NCBI GenBank assembly: GCA_003255065.1
Contig: QAOA01005230.1
Location: 342,856-406,855, forward strand
Length of the DNA stretch: 64,000 bases
Origin: Cercis canadensis
Lineage: Eukaryota > Streptophyta > Magnoliopsida > Fabales > Fabaceae
Direction: 5' to 3'
Shown here in pieces: positions 26,308 through 38,720 of this stretch. Below the pieces are notes generated by a model, which was given only the letters and a program-made list of their open reading frames with translations, did no database searches and had not been told where the DNA came from. Position 1 is the first letter of the stretch. Each line of letters begins with the position of its first letter. Position numbers and translations under genes: made by a program.

Positions 26308-28512
26308 ATCAAAAATTGAAAAAGGAGAGGGTAGTGAAACAAACAGAGAATAATTTGGAGGCAAGGCCACGTGGGAGGTCTCAACAAAAGTTTTGACTTT
26401 GGGGATTAAAAAATGATTAGCGTTTTAGAGGGTTGCGACTTGCGAGTGAGCAGCACGCTCTAATCAGAGGCAATGATGAGGATGGTCCCGCGTGCAGCAA
26501 ATCCTCAAAGCGCAACCGAAGGGGGTTACGTGGATGGACAAGATTGGCCCACGCGTAGGATGAGGTTTGGAGTAGTGTTGGAAGCACATGCACATGGGGG
26601 GTAGCTTGGAGGGGAGAAAGCGAGGGAGATTCTTGGATGTGACATTGGGACACTCTCAGTGGGCAGTCCAGCCAAGCCCCCACTACCCAACTCACCAATC
26701 AGCGGTGCCACTCACGCACTTGCCATAATCATAATCATATTTGATTTCCATTCTACATCACGTAACATAATTTGAATTTAAGCCCATGCATATCTTGGAA
26801 ACACTTCACACTTGACGCATCACTTTGGGAGTTAATCATATCATCCAAACCACATTACAAAATAGGGGTTAATTTGCTTTTGATATTTGAAATTTATAAT
26901 TCAAATGCAAATCCAGTTAATTTGAGTAGAAAAGCCCAAGCTCCACATTCTTTTTCAGCTTAGTTCAACATTTTCATGTGTGTTGACAGAATGAGAAAGT
27001 TCCCAGAAAATAAACAAAGACAAATAGGAAGCTGCTCATCATCTTTAGATAATAAGGGCATCCTACCTTACTTAATTTCCAATATATTTATTCAATACCA
27101 AAAATAGTAATCTATCTCCATCTAGACTCGTAGATGCACCAAATCAAAATGACCCAAGGGCGCACCTTCAAAAGCTAAAGCTACAGGATAATACTCTCAA
27201 GGAAGAGACATGCGTGACGTGAATACCCATCAGCTGCTAAAGTTAAAAAACAGTTGGGGTTCAACCATGAACCTTTACAGACTCAACTGTTTCTGTTTCT
27301 GTTTCAGCGCGTGGCTCGAGACTGTATGTTTTTTTTTCCTGGAATGCGTAGGGAAAGAGAGAGAGAGAGAGAACAATTGGAACGTGGCCCACTTACAGTT
27401 AAAGCCCATTGGGACCGGGCCCTAAGGGCCGATGATTACGGGGACTAAAGGGGGACCCACGAAGTCCCACCGTGTCTAATTGCTGGATTTGCTTTGGTTG
27501 TCATCACTTCTCCAATCTGGGCTGGGCACCATCATCAAAACTCAAAAAGAATTTCGTATCGAATTGTATGTATCATGTATCTATCCTCCTCCTCATCAAA
27601 TATTTACTGGACCCACCATACCTCCTCTAATCACACCCACCAATTACGCCCTCTCTCTCATCTTTCCTCGTTTCACACTTTAACCCCTTTCATTTTATTT
27701 TATTATATTTTTTAACTCATTTTCTATACTCACCTTCCTGTAATTTACCTATCCCCTTCAGAGTTTAAAGGAACCCTATCCCTTTTTTTCTTTTTTCGTT
27801 GAGGTTCCACTTATAACCTTTGGCTTTGCTTTCTCATGTCACCTCACCTCAGCATGATGTACAGTAGATTCCAGGGCCGTTTTCGTCTATACAATACAGT
27901 ACAATTACAAAGAAGAGAGTTGTGAATATTCCCAAAGATTTGGTTTGATTTTTTTTTTTGTCCTTTTTTCACATTATCTTCTCTAATTTTTTTCTTTGAT
28001 TTTTTATTTTCTTTTCCTTTGTTGGTGATTAGGCATTGGATTGGTAGATCATGTACGCTCACAAAAAACACGAGAGAGAAGAAGGGTATTTGGGTGTGTG
28101 TGAAAGAGGGAAAATGAGCGATATCTTATCTAACGAAAATTTTGAATAAAATCTAACAGGAAGAACTTGTAACACTCTCATTTAAGAGCGTAAAAAGTAC
28201 CAGAGAAATGTCTTGTTTTGAATGGGCTCCACATCTATGGTGTATATGTGAAGAGAATTGGAAAGTGTTTAGCACGCGCAGAAGCAGTAGAGTAGGAGTA
28301 GGAGTAGGAGGAATAATAAATAATGAATTTTAATTTAAGAGAAAGGGTTGCATTTAATATTGATAGATGAGTGTGGAAATTCCAAATGGTGCCCCTGGAG
28401 CGAGGGTCGTCCATAAGTAGTCCACCCCGCTCCCTCTAGCCAGTCGCCTCTCATCCCCAAGTCTCCACTCCCTCTATTATTTTCTTGTAATTTCTAGTGT
28501 TAGAAGAAGAAT

Positions 28513-30441
28513 ATGGCTGTGGCTATGCCCACTGTGCTCTGCATTGCCTCTCTCATCTCACTAATGTGCATGGTTGAAGCTAGAATTCCCGGGGTTTACT
28601 CTGGGGGTGCTTGGCAAAGTGCTCATGCTACCTTCTATGGAGGCTCTGATGCTTCTGGCACCATGGGTCTGTTACTTTTCATTATCTACATTTACATTTC
28701 TTAACTTAATTAATTAATGTGACATTTATATTTTCCTTTTCTGCTAAAAAAACAAAATTGAATTAATTAATTTGCACAGGTGGAGCTTGTGGGTATGGAA
28801 ACCTGTACAGCCAAGGGTACGGTGTGAACACGGCGGCGTTGAGCACAGCACTTTTCAACAGTGGCCTGAGCTGCGGTTCCTGTTTTGAGATCAAGTGTGC
28901 AAATGAGAGACAATGGTGCCACTCAGGCAGTCCGTCCATCTTTATTACAGCCACTAACTTCTGCCCACCCAACTATGCTCTTCCAAACGACAATGGCGGA
29001 TGGTGCAACCCTCCTCGTCCACACTTTGACCTTGCCATGCCCATGTTCCTTAAGATTGCAGAGTACCGCGCCGGAATCGTCCCTGTTGCCTATCGCCGGT
29101 AAGTGCTAACCCATCCTTTCTATCCTACCTTCTTAGCTACTCCTACTCCCACACTAGCTTTAAAATCATTTACTTACTTAATTTCCAACATATTAGTTAA
29201 TCATCTTTGACTTTGACTTTGACTACTCTTTTAACGTTGAATTTGGACAAGATTAAACATCTTATATACTTAATTATAATTACTCTATTACCATTACCAA
29301 ACTCAAAGTAGCACTTTAATAGAGTTGAATGTTACGGTATGGCCATGGCATGGGTATAAAGTAGTAGTACAAACTTTCTCACTCTTTTGGGTTCACGTAC
29401 TGTCTCCCTGTAACAGTAACAGTAAAAGTAAACTCTTTATAATTGTGATCCCTTCCACGCTGACTTCACCTATTAGCTAGTTAGTTACAATCTAATTTTG
29501 CTGGGGTCTCAATAGTCAATACGAAAGTCTTTGAGAGACGGTTGCTTTACACAAAATACAGATTACGTTCCTTTCTTGCCCATCTCCTTTAGCTCATATT
29601 TAACCCTTGGACAGTTTTTTAGTCACTTTCGGCGGTTTCTTTTTACTAATAATAATACCTACCTAATTTGTGATTTGTATATCTCCGTCGCATTCACAGT
29701 AGAACCACAAGCATTACCTATTGGGATATTTATCTCCACCATCCATTTTCTTAATATTTATTTATTTATTTATCTTCATGCCGTTCGTTCCTGTAAAATC
29801 TTATTTATCACATTTGAGTCCTTTTTTATAATATTTTAATACAGTTAATATAATTTAAACTTTTCAGTATAAACAGCCTTATAACCAATCGTGTTTTAGA
29901 TGAAGAAACTCTTATTAAAAAAAGCTAAACCCCATACTTTTTCCAACACAGTCCCCAAAAGTCCGACCGAGACTCCTTGATCAAAGGTCTCACAAGAAAG
30001 AAGATAAAAAAATGAAAAAAATATCTGATTTATATATTCACGCCCAAACCCAAAATCGAAAATCACCCATTCCATGCTCAAACACCAAAAAGAAAAAGAA
30101 AAGTTGACAGGTTTGAGTTGTATTTACGCAGGGTGCCATGCAGAAAGCAGGGTGGGATCAGGTTCACCATCAACGGCTTCCGTTACTTTAACCTGGTATT
30201 GATCAGCAACGTGGCGGGTGCAGGGGATATCGTGCGCTCTTATGTGAAGGGGTCGAGGACCGGTTGGATGCCCTTGAGCCGTAACTGGGGTCAAAATTGG
30301 CAGTCAAACGCAGTTCTGGTGGGCCAGTCATTGTCGTTCAGGGTCACAGGCAGTGACAGGCGCACTTCCACCTCATGGAACATCGTTCCAGCCAATTGGC
30401 AATTCGGTCAAACTTTTACTGGAAAGAATTTTCGGGTCTGA
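28513..30441 (+). CDS. Alpha-expansin, EXPA4/6/16 type (3 exons)
   Basis: Exons 28513-28666, 28780-29098 and 30132-30441; 783 nt, 260 aa, the normal family length. The signal peptide is about residues 1-23 ([20 protein letters not shown], cut near VEA/RIPG). The mature protein has [20 protein letters not shown], the alpha-expansin [20 protein letters not shown] block, the HFD motif (H133-D135), then [20 protein letters not shown]. The C-terminal grass-pollen-allergen/CBM63 domain includes [20 protein letters not shown] and ends [10 protein letters not shown]. It loosens cell walls at acid pH without hydrolysis, in the apoplast. The [18 protein letters not shown] wording is that of EXPA4/6/16. 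The second intron is about 1 kb. Complete, with no damaged key residue. Confidence 0.96.
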
Positions 30442-30613
30442 TGATCACTCGACTACAAACGAAAACAAACCCATTCTTTAGGTTGCCCGCCAATTATCTA
30501 TTTCCACTTTTACTCTTTTCTCTCCAATTTTCATAGGCATGTTTTTTTTATTTTATTTTTGACTGGGTGTGTGGATGGAGACTGTGAAGGTTCTTTTCAA
30601 ATTTCAACCCATG

Positions 30614-30649
<36 letters not shown>

Positions 30650-32449
30650 GAGCGAAATTGGGAAGAGATTTTTGGCAGGGAATGAAAGGGGAGAAGAGTG
30701 GGTGAGTGAGAAGTTGTTGACTTATTTTTTTGTGATGGATGGGTTTGATTATGATATATAAGTGCGTGTAACTTTAGCAAAAAAAGGGGAGAAATTGTAG
30801 GGAATGCTGAAGCGGCTAAGCAAACAGGGTAGCCCGCAGCTAATTAGTGTTTCTATAGAATGATATATAATATAGCTTCCTGTATTGTGGTTAACTTATA
30901 GTTTAATCGGAAAAGCATTTGGTTTGTGTAGAGTTGTTGTTGGCAATCAATGTGCAACATAGCAATCCCCAACTACTCCTAGAGAAATATTTAGGAATGA
31001 GCAGTGAGGCCATTTCAAAGGGAAGTAAGATTTGAGGAAATAGGGGTTGTTGGGATTGGTAAGTGATAACCAACTTTCCTCAATGAAACCTACTTATATT
31101 TATGTGGACTGGAGTGTGGAGTTTCAAATAAACAAGGCTTATGCTCAATGCTCTGCCTACTTCATCTTATTCAAAATGCTGTAAACTTTATTTCTTCTTT
31201 TTCCTATAAAAAGAATGTTGTTATATTATTAATGCATCAGGCCTAACTAACTTGTATACCCAATCAGGAGGAGAGTAAAATGATTGTTCCATTCCACACC
31301 CACTTGTTTCAGGGAAAACCAATTAATACTCCCATGACTCCAAATAAAAAAGGTCACATCATGGGAATTGGCACATGCATGCTCTCCAACCCTTCTTTTA
31401 CTCATGGGGGGGCAAATTGCTTTGGATACCTACTTTGCTCATGAAAAGTGCCCACGCCTTTCAATGCTCATGCTATTGGTATTACTATTATCAGGAATAG
31501 ACATCAAGCCACCAATAAATAATAATAATAATAATATTATAAAAACCATTTTAATCTAATATGCATCTAGCAATGTTTTAGGAAGAAAACAAACACCCCT
31601 CCCTCTCATATCAACTATCATTATTTCTTTGCTTTTTTCTTCTCTTGTTCACTTTATATGCATGCTATACTAATAATACTCCACTCCCATCTCACGCCAC
31701 TCCTATAACCACACTATTTCGACCATACTTATTAAATCCAAACTACATTATTATTATTGATATATAATACCAACAAAATTAAGTAAATATTACGGCTGTA
31801 CCCATCCAACTGGAATATATCAAAGAATACATATTACAATTTCAAATAAAATGTTTATTGAAAATTCACACACAAGAAAAAATTATATTAGAAATAATTT
31901 TTCATTGGATACGCAACTAAACATTTATATTGAAATATAAATTATCTACCTGCAGCCACCCTCAATAACTGTTACTCAAGTTTTTTTTTTTTTTTTTCCT
32001 CTGGGAAAAGTGATTTTGGTCGAGACTAGAAAAGCCACAATCGTAAGTGAGTACATCAGAAGGGCGAGTAGAAGGAGAAAACGGAGATTCACCCCTGCGA
32101 GCGAAACATGCTAACCCACAGTAGCCCAAAAAAAATAACCCAGGATGCACACACGCCTATGACTATGAGCAATTGAGTATGACTAACCCATTGGATCCAC
32201 CGAAGCTAGGCCCAATTGTGGTGAAATGGAAAAAGCCGTATTTGTTTTCTTTTATAATCATAGACAATGGTCTCTCATAGAAAAATGCCCAAAATTTAGA
32301 GAAGAAAACAAAAGAGACAAAAATAGGTGTGAGCAGCCAAGAAAAGATACACGTTACCTGCTGCTTCATTTTAAGTATTTCTTCGTTTTTTTGGCCGTGG
32401 TTTTAAGGATTTCCATTGCTTTAGGATATACAGAACACATGAGCTTATG
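30442..32449. other. Expansin 3' region and intergenic gap
   Basis: Holds the expansin 3' UTR, a 27-nt A run (30619-30645), an (AAT)n patch near 31518-31536 and a T run (31981-31997). The T run is followed by about 160 bp of GC-richer sequence that could be a further retroposon in minus orientation; no target duplication was found. No gene seen. Confidence 0.4.
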
Positions 32450-33000
32450 TAACATACCATTTTCATCTCAATATATAGCTTTTGTCCCCCAGTTTCATTC
32501 TCTACCTGACGGTGTTGCAATTTCTTCTCGCGGCTCTCAAGTTCTTTCTTCTGAGCTTCCAAATGCAGTCTAGCTCTTTCATGCTCCATAAAGATCTTCT
32601 CAAAAAAATCACGAGAATTCTGTTGCAACTTTTTTATTTCTAACAAGACAAAGCTGTTTAAGGATAGAGACATATAAATTAGAATAATTCATGTCAAAGT
32701 TACGTCATTATAAGATTTAATCATCTCATCTTTCTGGCCCATCAGTTTGTTTAAGGATGCACTAGTCTCATAATTTGCTTTGCACCTCTTTCAATTGCAT
32801 ATTCTTCATCACCAGTTACGAGTCAAATTTGAGACAAGCTTTGATGCATTCCTTTGGTCCTCTGCTTGTTTTCCAGAAACAGTTTTCAAATCCCCAATTC
32901 TTCCAAGGTTAAAGTAGTAGTCATCATCGCGGGCCACCCAATCATACAATCTGTGCTTTTTCCGAAGCAGTCTTGGGGTAATCAATCTAACACGAGCCAG
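32450..33000 (-). pseudogene. FDM/IDN2-like (XH/XS family) fragment: XS tail plus coiled coil
   Basis: Leftward reading gives LYDWVARDDDYYFNLGRIGD followed by LKTVS and NKLVSNL-like text, the end of an XS domain. Next is coiled-coil text (ETSASLNKLMGQKDEMIKSY), then KLQQNSRDFFEKIFMEHERA and LHLEAQKKELESREKKLQ, at the positions expected for FDM1-5. Stops lie between the blocks (for example after LVSNLTRNW), and neither the first half of XS nor any XH domain is present here. It sits immediately downstream of the longer FDM-like gene in the same orientation, so it is probably the remains of a tandem copy. Confidence 0.78.
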
Positions 33001-33897
33001 CGACACGATAGCTGAAACTCAGCCATAATGGTTGAAAAGGCATTATTAAGTACATTGTGAGAGCCCGGACAAAGGCACGAGACTGTGAGAGAGAGCTAGA
33101 GACGGTTTGGTTCCAAGTGTTGTTGCAGAGAAACCACGAGTCATCACTCCTCTACCTAAGCCAGAGCCACCCACATTCCACTTTGTTTCCATGTTCTTGG
33201 TTTTCTCTATTCTTCGCTTTTTGCTATTTCTGGTATCATATATTCAGCGAGTAGTATTTAAAAAATCTCAATCACCATTCACCATTATACTCGCCACTTT
33301 ATTTTATGTGCATTTTTTTTATCTTCTAATTTAAATATTTAATAACAGGATTTTTTTTTTTGTTAGGTAATGAATAAAATAATACAAGGTAGGCGAGAAG
33401 TATAACCTTTTTCCCTGAAAGGGGTGGCTTTGTCCATCTTCTTCGCTTTTAAATTGTCAATTTGTGATATAATAAATAAGAGGCCGAAAGGATGACAAGT
33501 TTCTAATTCCACAAAAGTAATAGTACATAGTACATACACATTTGTCATGTGGACCAAGTACAGAAGATGAAGAAGCATTGCTATTACTAGCGTAATTTAA
33601 ATTTCAAGCGCAATTTACTACACTAGACAGAGAAAACCAAAAAGTCAAGTGCATGCAGCTCCCAGGAAACTACATGGCTGCAAATCCAAAAAGTTACATC
33701 CAACTGTATCAGACACACCTCCAAAAAGTAAATAACAACCACAATTTCACCCAGCTCTTTCCTCACACTCGAGTCTTTTATCATCTGTCAATTTCCTCCT
33801 GAATGACCAATACGAACGTCAATTACAATCTAAAACTAATAGAAGCTTCAAGATAAGATCAGCAACACGCAGCATATATATTATGAAGTTGAATAAT
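33001..33897. other. Gap between FDM-like copies
   Basis: AT-rich. I looked for the missing C-terminal half of the XH domain of the upstream gene and did not find it. A plus-strand ORF at 33107-33334 with a hydrophobic centre (FHFVSMFLVFSILRFLLF) has no recognisable family and is not called. Confidence 0.4.
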
Positions 33898-35989
33898 CTA
33901 CAGTGGACTACAATGAAACATTGCCATACTAAATAATTGCAATTGCCTCTTATTTACTGCTTTGCTTATCTTAGTATCAAACAAATCAAATAAAACAGAT
34001 CGCAAATTGCCTATTGGAAATGCCATATCAGATATGCAAACCTTGTTACTTCCTTTTAAAGGGATAAACGGATTCCAGTTAGGATCTTTGAAGTAATTAT
34101 CCCAGTACTCTGTCTCTGAGCACAGATCCAAAGCTCTCTCTTCTGCTTCCTCTTCAACATATTTTCTCTTAATCGCAGCCAGGAATGGTTTGGTGTCAGG
34201 CTCTCCCACTTTCTTAACGCCAATGGACACGTTTCTAGAACACTAAGATAACACTTTTCTTATAAGCAACAGTTGTTTGCAAAGCATGAGCCAAAATGTT
34301 AGGACAAGAATTTACATGTTCGGTTCGCTAGAGTTATTTAAGGACAATTTACTTACATTTATCAATAGCTCGCAAGCTTCGTCTAATTTGTCCTTGTCTA
34401 TGCGCTGCTTCACAATGAGAGGTTGACTCACTGCTTCGAGATGACTCAATTCTCGTTCCTTCTCTATCACCATTACTTCCATTTTTGCAAGGATTTCTCT
34501 ATCACCATTACTTCCCAAGTGCTTCAACACTCCCAAAGCCCCTCTCATCCTTTCGATTTCCAACTCAAGCACTTGTTTGGCATCAAAGTTCCTTTGATAT
34601 TCAACAATTCTTCCATAATGCTTTTCCTTCTCTTTCTGCCATTTTGAAGCAGTAAATATACAATTTTACATTTCTAAGTAAACATTAATTCCAATGATTT
34701 GCCTCAAATTAACTTGCTAAACAGAATAACTACCACACTATAACAAACCGTGTGTTCCGCTGCCAACGACAATAAACTGTGATCAACCTTTTCTTGCTCC
34801 AAAGTCGCTTTTTCGTTCTGCATGATCAGAAAAAAATTCAATACGAGCAAGTTCGATTACACTAGCAATCAATAGCAAAGACATAAACGTAGATAAAAAT
34901 GGGAACAGGGAGCACATATTACCCCAAAACGATGATGAAAAGAAGCAACTTCAAGTCTGAATCATAAAAAGTAGACCAGAGTACACAAAAGAAGAGAAAG
35001 AAACAAAAGCAACGCAAAAATAAAAATAAGAGAAAAAAGTGACAAGAAAGCAGTGTCGGTACCATATGTTTCTCATTGTGGATTTTTCTTGACTCATCTT
35101 CATTTGGGACTTGTCTTTCTTCTAATTCTTTTCTTCTCGTCTCAAGCTGCTGTTTCTGAGCTTCCAGCAATACGTTTGTCTTCCCACGCCCAGAGAAAAG
35201 CCTTTGGATATGTTTCTGGGCAAGTTGATGAGTTTTACTCATCTCTGTTAAAGTAGGAGAATAAAAGGGAAATTAAATTATACAAACCGCAAATAAGAAT
35301 CAAAAATAAATTAAGAGGATCATATAAACCTTTAAAATGCTTTGATTAATACCTTGATTGTAGCGTGGAACCAAGTGGTCCTTGTGCTTAATGAGGTGGT
35401 TAATGGGGAAGGAAATCTCTTCAAGTTGCGAATGCATCTCCTTGAAAATGGTATTGTTGAAGACAAAGTGAGGGTCAGCAAAGAGCAGCATTGTTTTTCC
35501 ATCCTGCTTCTCTTCAATATCAGAAATACTTTTCAAATCTCTACACTCCCGAAGACGTTGACCAACGATGCCTTGAAAATTGTAGTCCTCTTCTCTAGCA
35601 ATCCATCCATACAACTCATCTCCAGGGCAAACCACGGGATTGTTCCAATCCTTGTTCCCACAGTGACCTGTTTGGTAGCTTTTATCAAACATGATGGCAT
35701 TTTTTAAGCCTTTAGAGTCATTCTGAAATTCTACAAGAGCAAAACCAGAATGGCCTCTGTTGCTCCAAACAGCACCAACCCTCAAGGGCTTAATCCCTTT
35801 GTGGGTCAATTCTTGCGTGAGTTGAGAATCACTACGCCCAACAAAACCCCCATTCTCCCATTTAATGACTATGTTAGCTAGCACCCCAATATAGGGCCAA
35901 ATAAATGGCTCTTGAGCATCGTTCATCGTAGACCATGGCAGCTCTGCCTTACTTTTCACTTTCACCAACAGATCACGGTTTTCCTCCAT
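33898..35989 (-). CDS. FDM/IDN2-like XS-XH protein, shortened at both ends (5 exons; possible pseudogene)
   Basis: Exons 35989-35353, 35244-35063, 34817-34749, 34635-34357 and 34242-33898 join in one open frame to 503 aa. Full FDM proteins are about 630-650 aa. The XS domain is complete (PFIWPYIGVLANIVIKWENG to DELYGWIAREEDYNFQGIVG). A coiled coil follows (LLEAQKQQLETRRKELEERQ; LEIERMRGALGVLKHLGSNG), then the start of XH (SIGVKKVGEPDTKPFLAAIK, ETEYWDNYFKDPNWNPF). The family's N-terminal zf-XS finger is missing. After NPFIPLK the protein leaves XH homology and runs into probable intron sequence, stopping at 33898. FDM proteins bind dsRNA with IDN2 in RNA-directed DNA methylation. Without a whole XH domain (dimer/partner contact) this copy may be inactive or dominant-negative; both are inference. 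Confidence 0.7.
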
Positions 35990-36689
35990 GCAACCAAACA
36001 ACAGCTAAAGACTAGAGTAGAGAAGAAGGGAAATCGGTTCAGAAAGAGAAAAACTGATCTTTTTGCCTTTATGCTCTTATTTAAAACTCAAGCAAATGCA
36101 GAGCATCAGCTCAAGTCAGAGGAAGCAGATTTAGCACAAGCCTTTGGTCTAAGCTTCTATTTTGTCCCAATTGCTTTTGGTTTTAGCTTGTGCAAGAAGG
36201 AAGAGGGAGAGCTCAATTCATGCAAAAATAGGGTTAAACGGTGACCCATCCAATTGCAGCAAGTGTGCTGACACAGGACCCACACTTTTACTTAACATCT
36301 TATAATCATCAAAATATTTAATATAAACTTTGATGACAGAAATTTTTTTACTTATTACAAATCAACCCCACATTTATTTTGCCATAAAATATACCAGAAA
36401 ACAGGGAAGAACCTTTGCACCCATGAAAATAAATCTGTAGCCTACACTTACATTACATGGATTATTGGTTTCGGAGTGGGTAAAGGAGGCAAAACCACTA
36501 TATTTATTATGGCTAATTCGTTTCAAGACAAATCAAAACAACATTATATCTATTGTTCTATGGCTTCAGAGTTCACATCCTACATTTTAATGGAATAAAA
36601 GCTTAGATTAGTAAGTGTTGGTTTTACATTTCAAGTGTTTTAAAACATAAATATTATCATTAATAGTCATTCTATTTCTATTGCCCTCA
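35990..36689. other. Upstream region of the FDM-like gene
   Basis: No zinc-finger (zf-XS) exon was found in any frame on the minus strand. Presumed promoter or leader of the shortened gene; AT-rich, nothing else seen. Confidence 0.4.
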
Positions 36690-37026
36690 CTACAGCACCC
36701 TCTGTACTTGAGCACCATATTGTTTGAGAACATCCTTCAACACCACATCTTCTTCGTCAATTCTGCACTGAAACACAATCATGTTGAATGCTTATGAATT
36801 TAAATTTTTGGCATACCCGCATTTCCTTCGGCCTCCACAAAGACTTTGAACGGACGCCGATCTACATTCCCCATGCAATTTTGCAAAAACAAACAGTATT
36901 TTGTCGCTTCAATTTGGTCTTCTTTTTCCTTTCCTTAATTGCATTATAGAATGCTTTGCTATCTATATGTCCCATCCGTTTCACCCCAATTGGAGCAGTA
37001 GTAGAGCTTGGGTTTTTCTCCAAATC
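36690..37026 (-). pseudogene. FDM-like XH-domain fragment
   Basis: After a CAG acceptor at 37027, the minus strand gives PIGVKRMGHIDSKAFYNAIK in one frame. From about 36940 the next frame gives EDQIEATKYCLFLQNCMGNV followed by DRRPFKVFVEAEGNAG, the XH core. A second exon-like piece (36767-36690) gives RIDEEDVVLKDVLKQYGAQV and then a stop. One frameshift separates the first two blocks and the conserved NEYNPSGRY-type end is absent. It lies upstream of the main copy, so it belongs to a third gene rather than supplying that gene's missing end. Confidence 0.75.
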
Positions 37027-37936
37027 CTGTAGCAAGATGTTGTAATTTTAATTTTTAAATACAGCAAAGCAGAGACAAATTTAATGGAGCTTTGTGTTGG
37101 GGAAAAATTAATTAATAGAAAAGTAAAAACTTACTCTACTCACCATTTTACGTAATTTTTATAATTCATTGTAAGTTTTTTTCTCTTCTATCATAAGCAC
37201 AAGATTCACCTCGATGACCTTTTACAATTCTGTTTCCTTATTTTTTTTTTTCATTTCTATCTCCAATATTAGATGTTATTTCTATTTTTTTTATATATGA
37301 GCGACACTAACATTAAATAACATTAAGGACATGAAACATAAAAATTAAACAAACAAACAAAAAAACCAGATGCTTAATTGAGAGTAGAAGAGCGTATATA
37401 GTTATATTTATATCCGAGTTGATTATCAGCCAATTTCAGAGCAACTTCCACGGACGTCTCTATTCCAAGGTGTAACGCCGATCAACAAAGCAATATGCTG
37501 CAGCTGAACATATGATTCAAGAGCTAAACAACAATGAAATAAAGCGATAGCGTTAAAACCCTCTAACATTTGGTCTTGGGATGTGTAAAAACCATGAGAT
37601 TTTCTTAGTCACACTCGAGATTTGGGGTTGGGAAGAAACTCCGTTACTGTGGAATCGTTATAGTCAGCGATAGGACTACCAACTGGCACCTATTTCTTTC
37701 GCTAGACAAATCAAACTTACAGTGGGCCTCTGTCTAGCTTCGAATTCTTAGAGCTTTGGCACTACCTATAATGACAATAACTGCCTCAATTGCTTCTTTG
37801 AGATAAACGAATGGTTGGAACGTGACACAATTTGCCCATTCTTTTACTATAATAGGGGTCTGTTTCTCTATCTAGACTCTCACTCCAGGTCTGATTTTTA
37901 CTACTAACGCCAATTCTATTGCTTGATTAGAAAATG
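37027..37936. other. Intergenic gap left of the hAT element
   Basis: AT-rich; no gene or repeat recognised. Confidence 0.4.
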
Positions 37937-37944
37937 GCGATTGG
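37937..37944. repeat. Left 8-bp target-site duplication of the hAT element
   Basis: GCGATTGG, identical to 42539-42546. Confidence 0.95.
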
Positions 37945-38017
37945 TAGAGCTGGGTTCATGGGTTCAGCCCGGTGGGCCAGCCCGTTGGGGCCCGAAAAAA
38001 TGGTGGGCTGGGTTCTT

Positions 38018-38080
38018 AAAATGCTGGCCCGTTTAAAACCGGGCCAATTTGGCCCGGCCCGATAAGGCCCGTGGCCCGAT
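38018..38080 (+). repeat. Left subterminal 63-bp repeat (direct copy at 42431-42493)
   Basis: Starts AAAATGCTGGCCCG and is rich in GGCCCG. It matches 42431-42493 at 59 of 63 positions by eye, in the same orientation, not inverted. The centre CCGGGCCAATTTGGCCCGG is a near-perfect palindrome, so each copy could be bound symmetrically. In hAT elements such short subterminal motifs are usually transposase-binding sites. Confidence 0.9.
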
Positions 38081-38720
38081 CGGGTTTCAACCGGGTTGGC
38101 CCGATTGGCCCGCTTGGCCCGATTTGGTTTTTTTTTTTTTTTTGCTTTCAATCAACCCCAATTCTGAAAATTGAAAAGTGAAATCCCTAAATTTCATCTC
38201 TCATTCTCACACTCTCTGGTTGTCCATTTCTCCCCAAATTTCTTACACACTCTCCGGTCTCCACCTCCCTCTCCTCAGTCCTCACTACTGCCACCTCTCC
38301 TTCTCCATCTTTTTCCCTTTGCTGTGCGTGTGCCTGTAACTGTAAGTCCTTGTTCTCTCTCTTTCTCTCTCTCTATGAGGTTGTCTGCCATATATTGAAG
38401 TGTTCTCTCTCTTGCTCTATCTCTGTCTGCTAATCTGCCATATTGGAGCTCATTTACAGTTATAGCTAAGCTAGTTGAGCTTGCATGGGTGTTTGATGAT
38501 AGGGCATAGGGGTGTACTGCCATAGTTGCAATTGTTGATTATTCTATGGAAAAGTCCTACATATTTTAGATCTGATTTCTTAATGCTCTTGAACAGATAA
38601 AATCCTGTTTGTGACTTATGAGATTCTTGTTTTAATCAAGCAATTATTTGTGCCTGGTTGTTAGTTGTTACTCTCATGTTTTGATTTAGTTTGAAACCTC
38701 AAATTGGGTTGTTTTGCTGT

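Larger units (their letters stand above)
22063..28512. other. 6.4-kb intergenic region between the rhomboid and expansin genes
   Basis: No supportable gene. The left 400 bp are probably the rhomboid 3' UTR. Low-complexity tracts are listed separately. A GC-richer island lies at about 26417-26720, with ORFs on the minus strand that match no family I know. The last about 1 kb before 28513 contains many CT/GA-rich tracts and should be the expansin promoter and leader. Confidence 0.45.

Noticed and set aside
31981-32150. Possible third retroposon with poly(T)
   Set aside because: No target duplication and no convincing box A/B pair; noted only within the intergenic entry.
33107-33334. 75-aa ORF with a hydrophobic centre
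   Set aside because: No family resemblance and no coding context; hydrophobic ORFs are common by chance in T-rich DNA.
36690-37026. Missing C-terminal XH exons of the main FDM-like gene
   Set aside because: On the minus strand this fragment lies upstream of that gene's start and overlaps its XH start in content, so it belongs to another copy.
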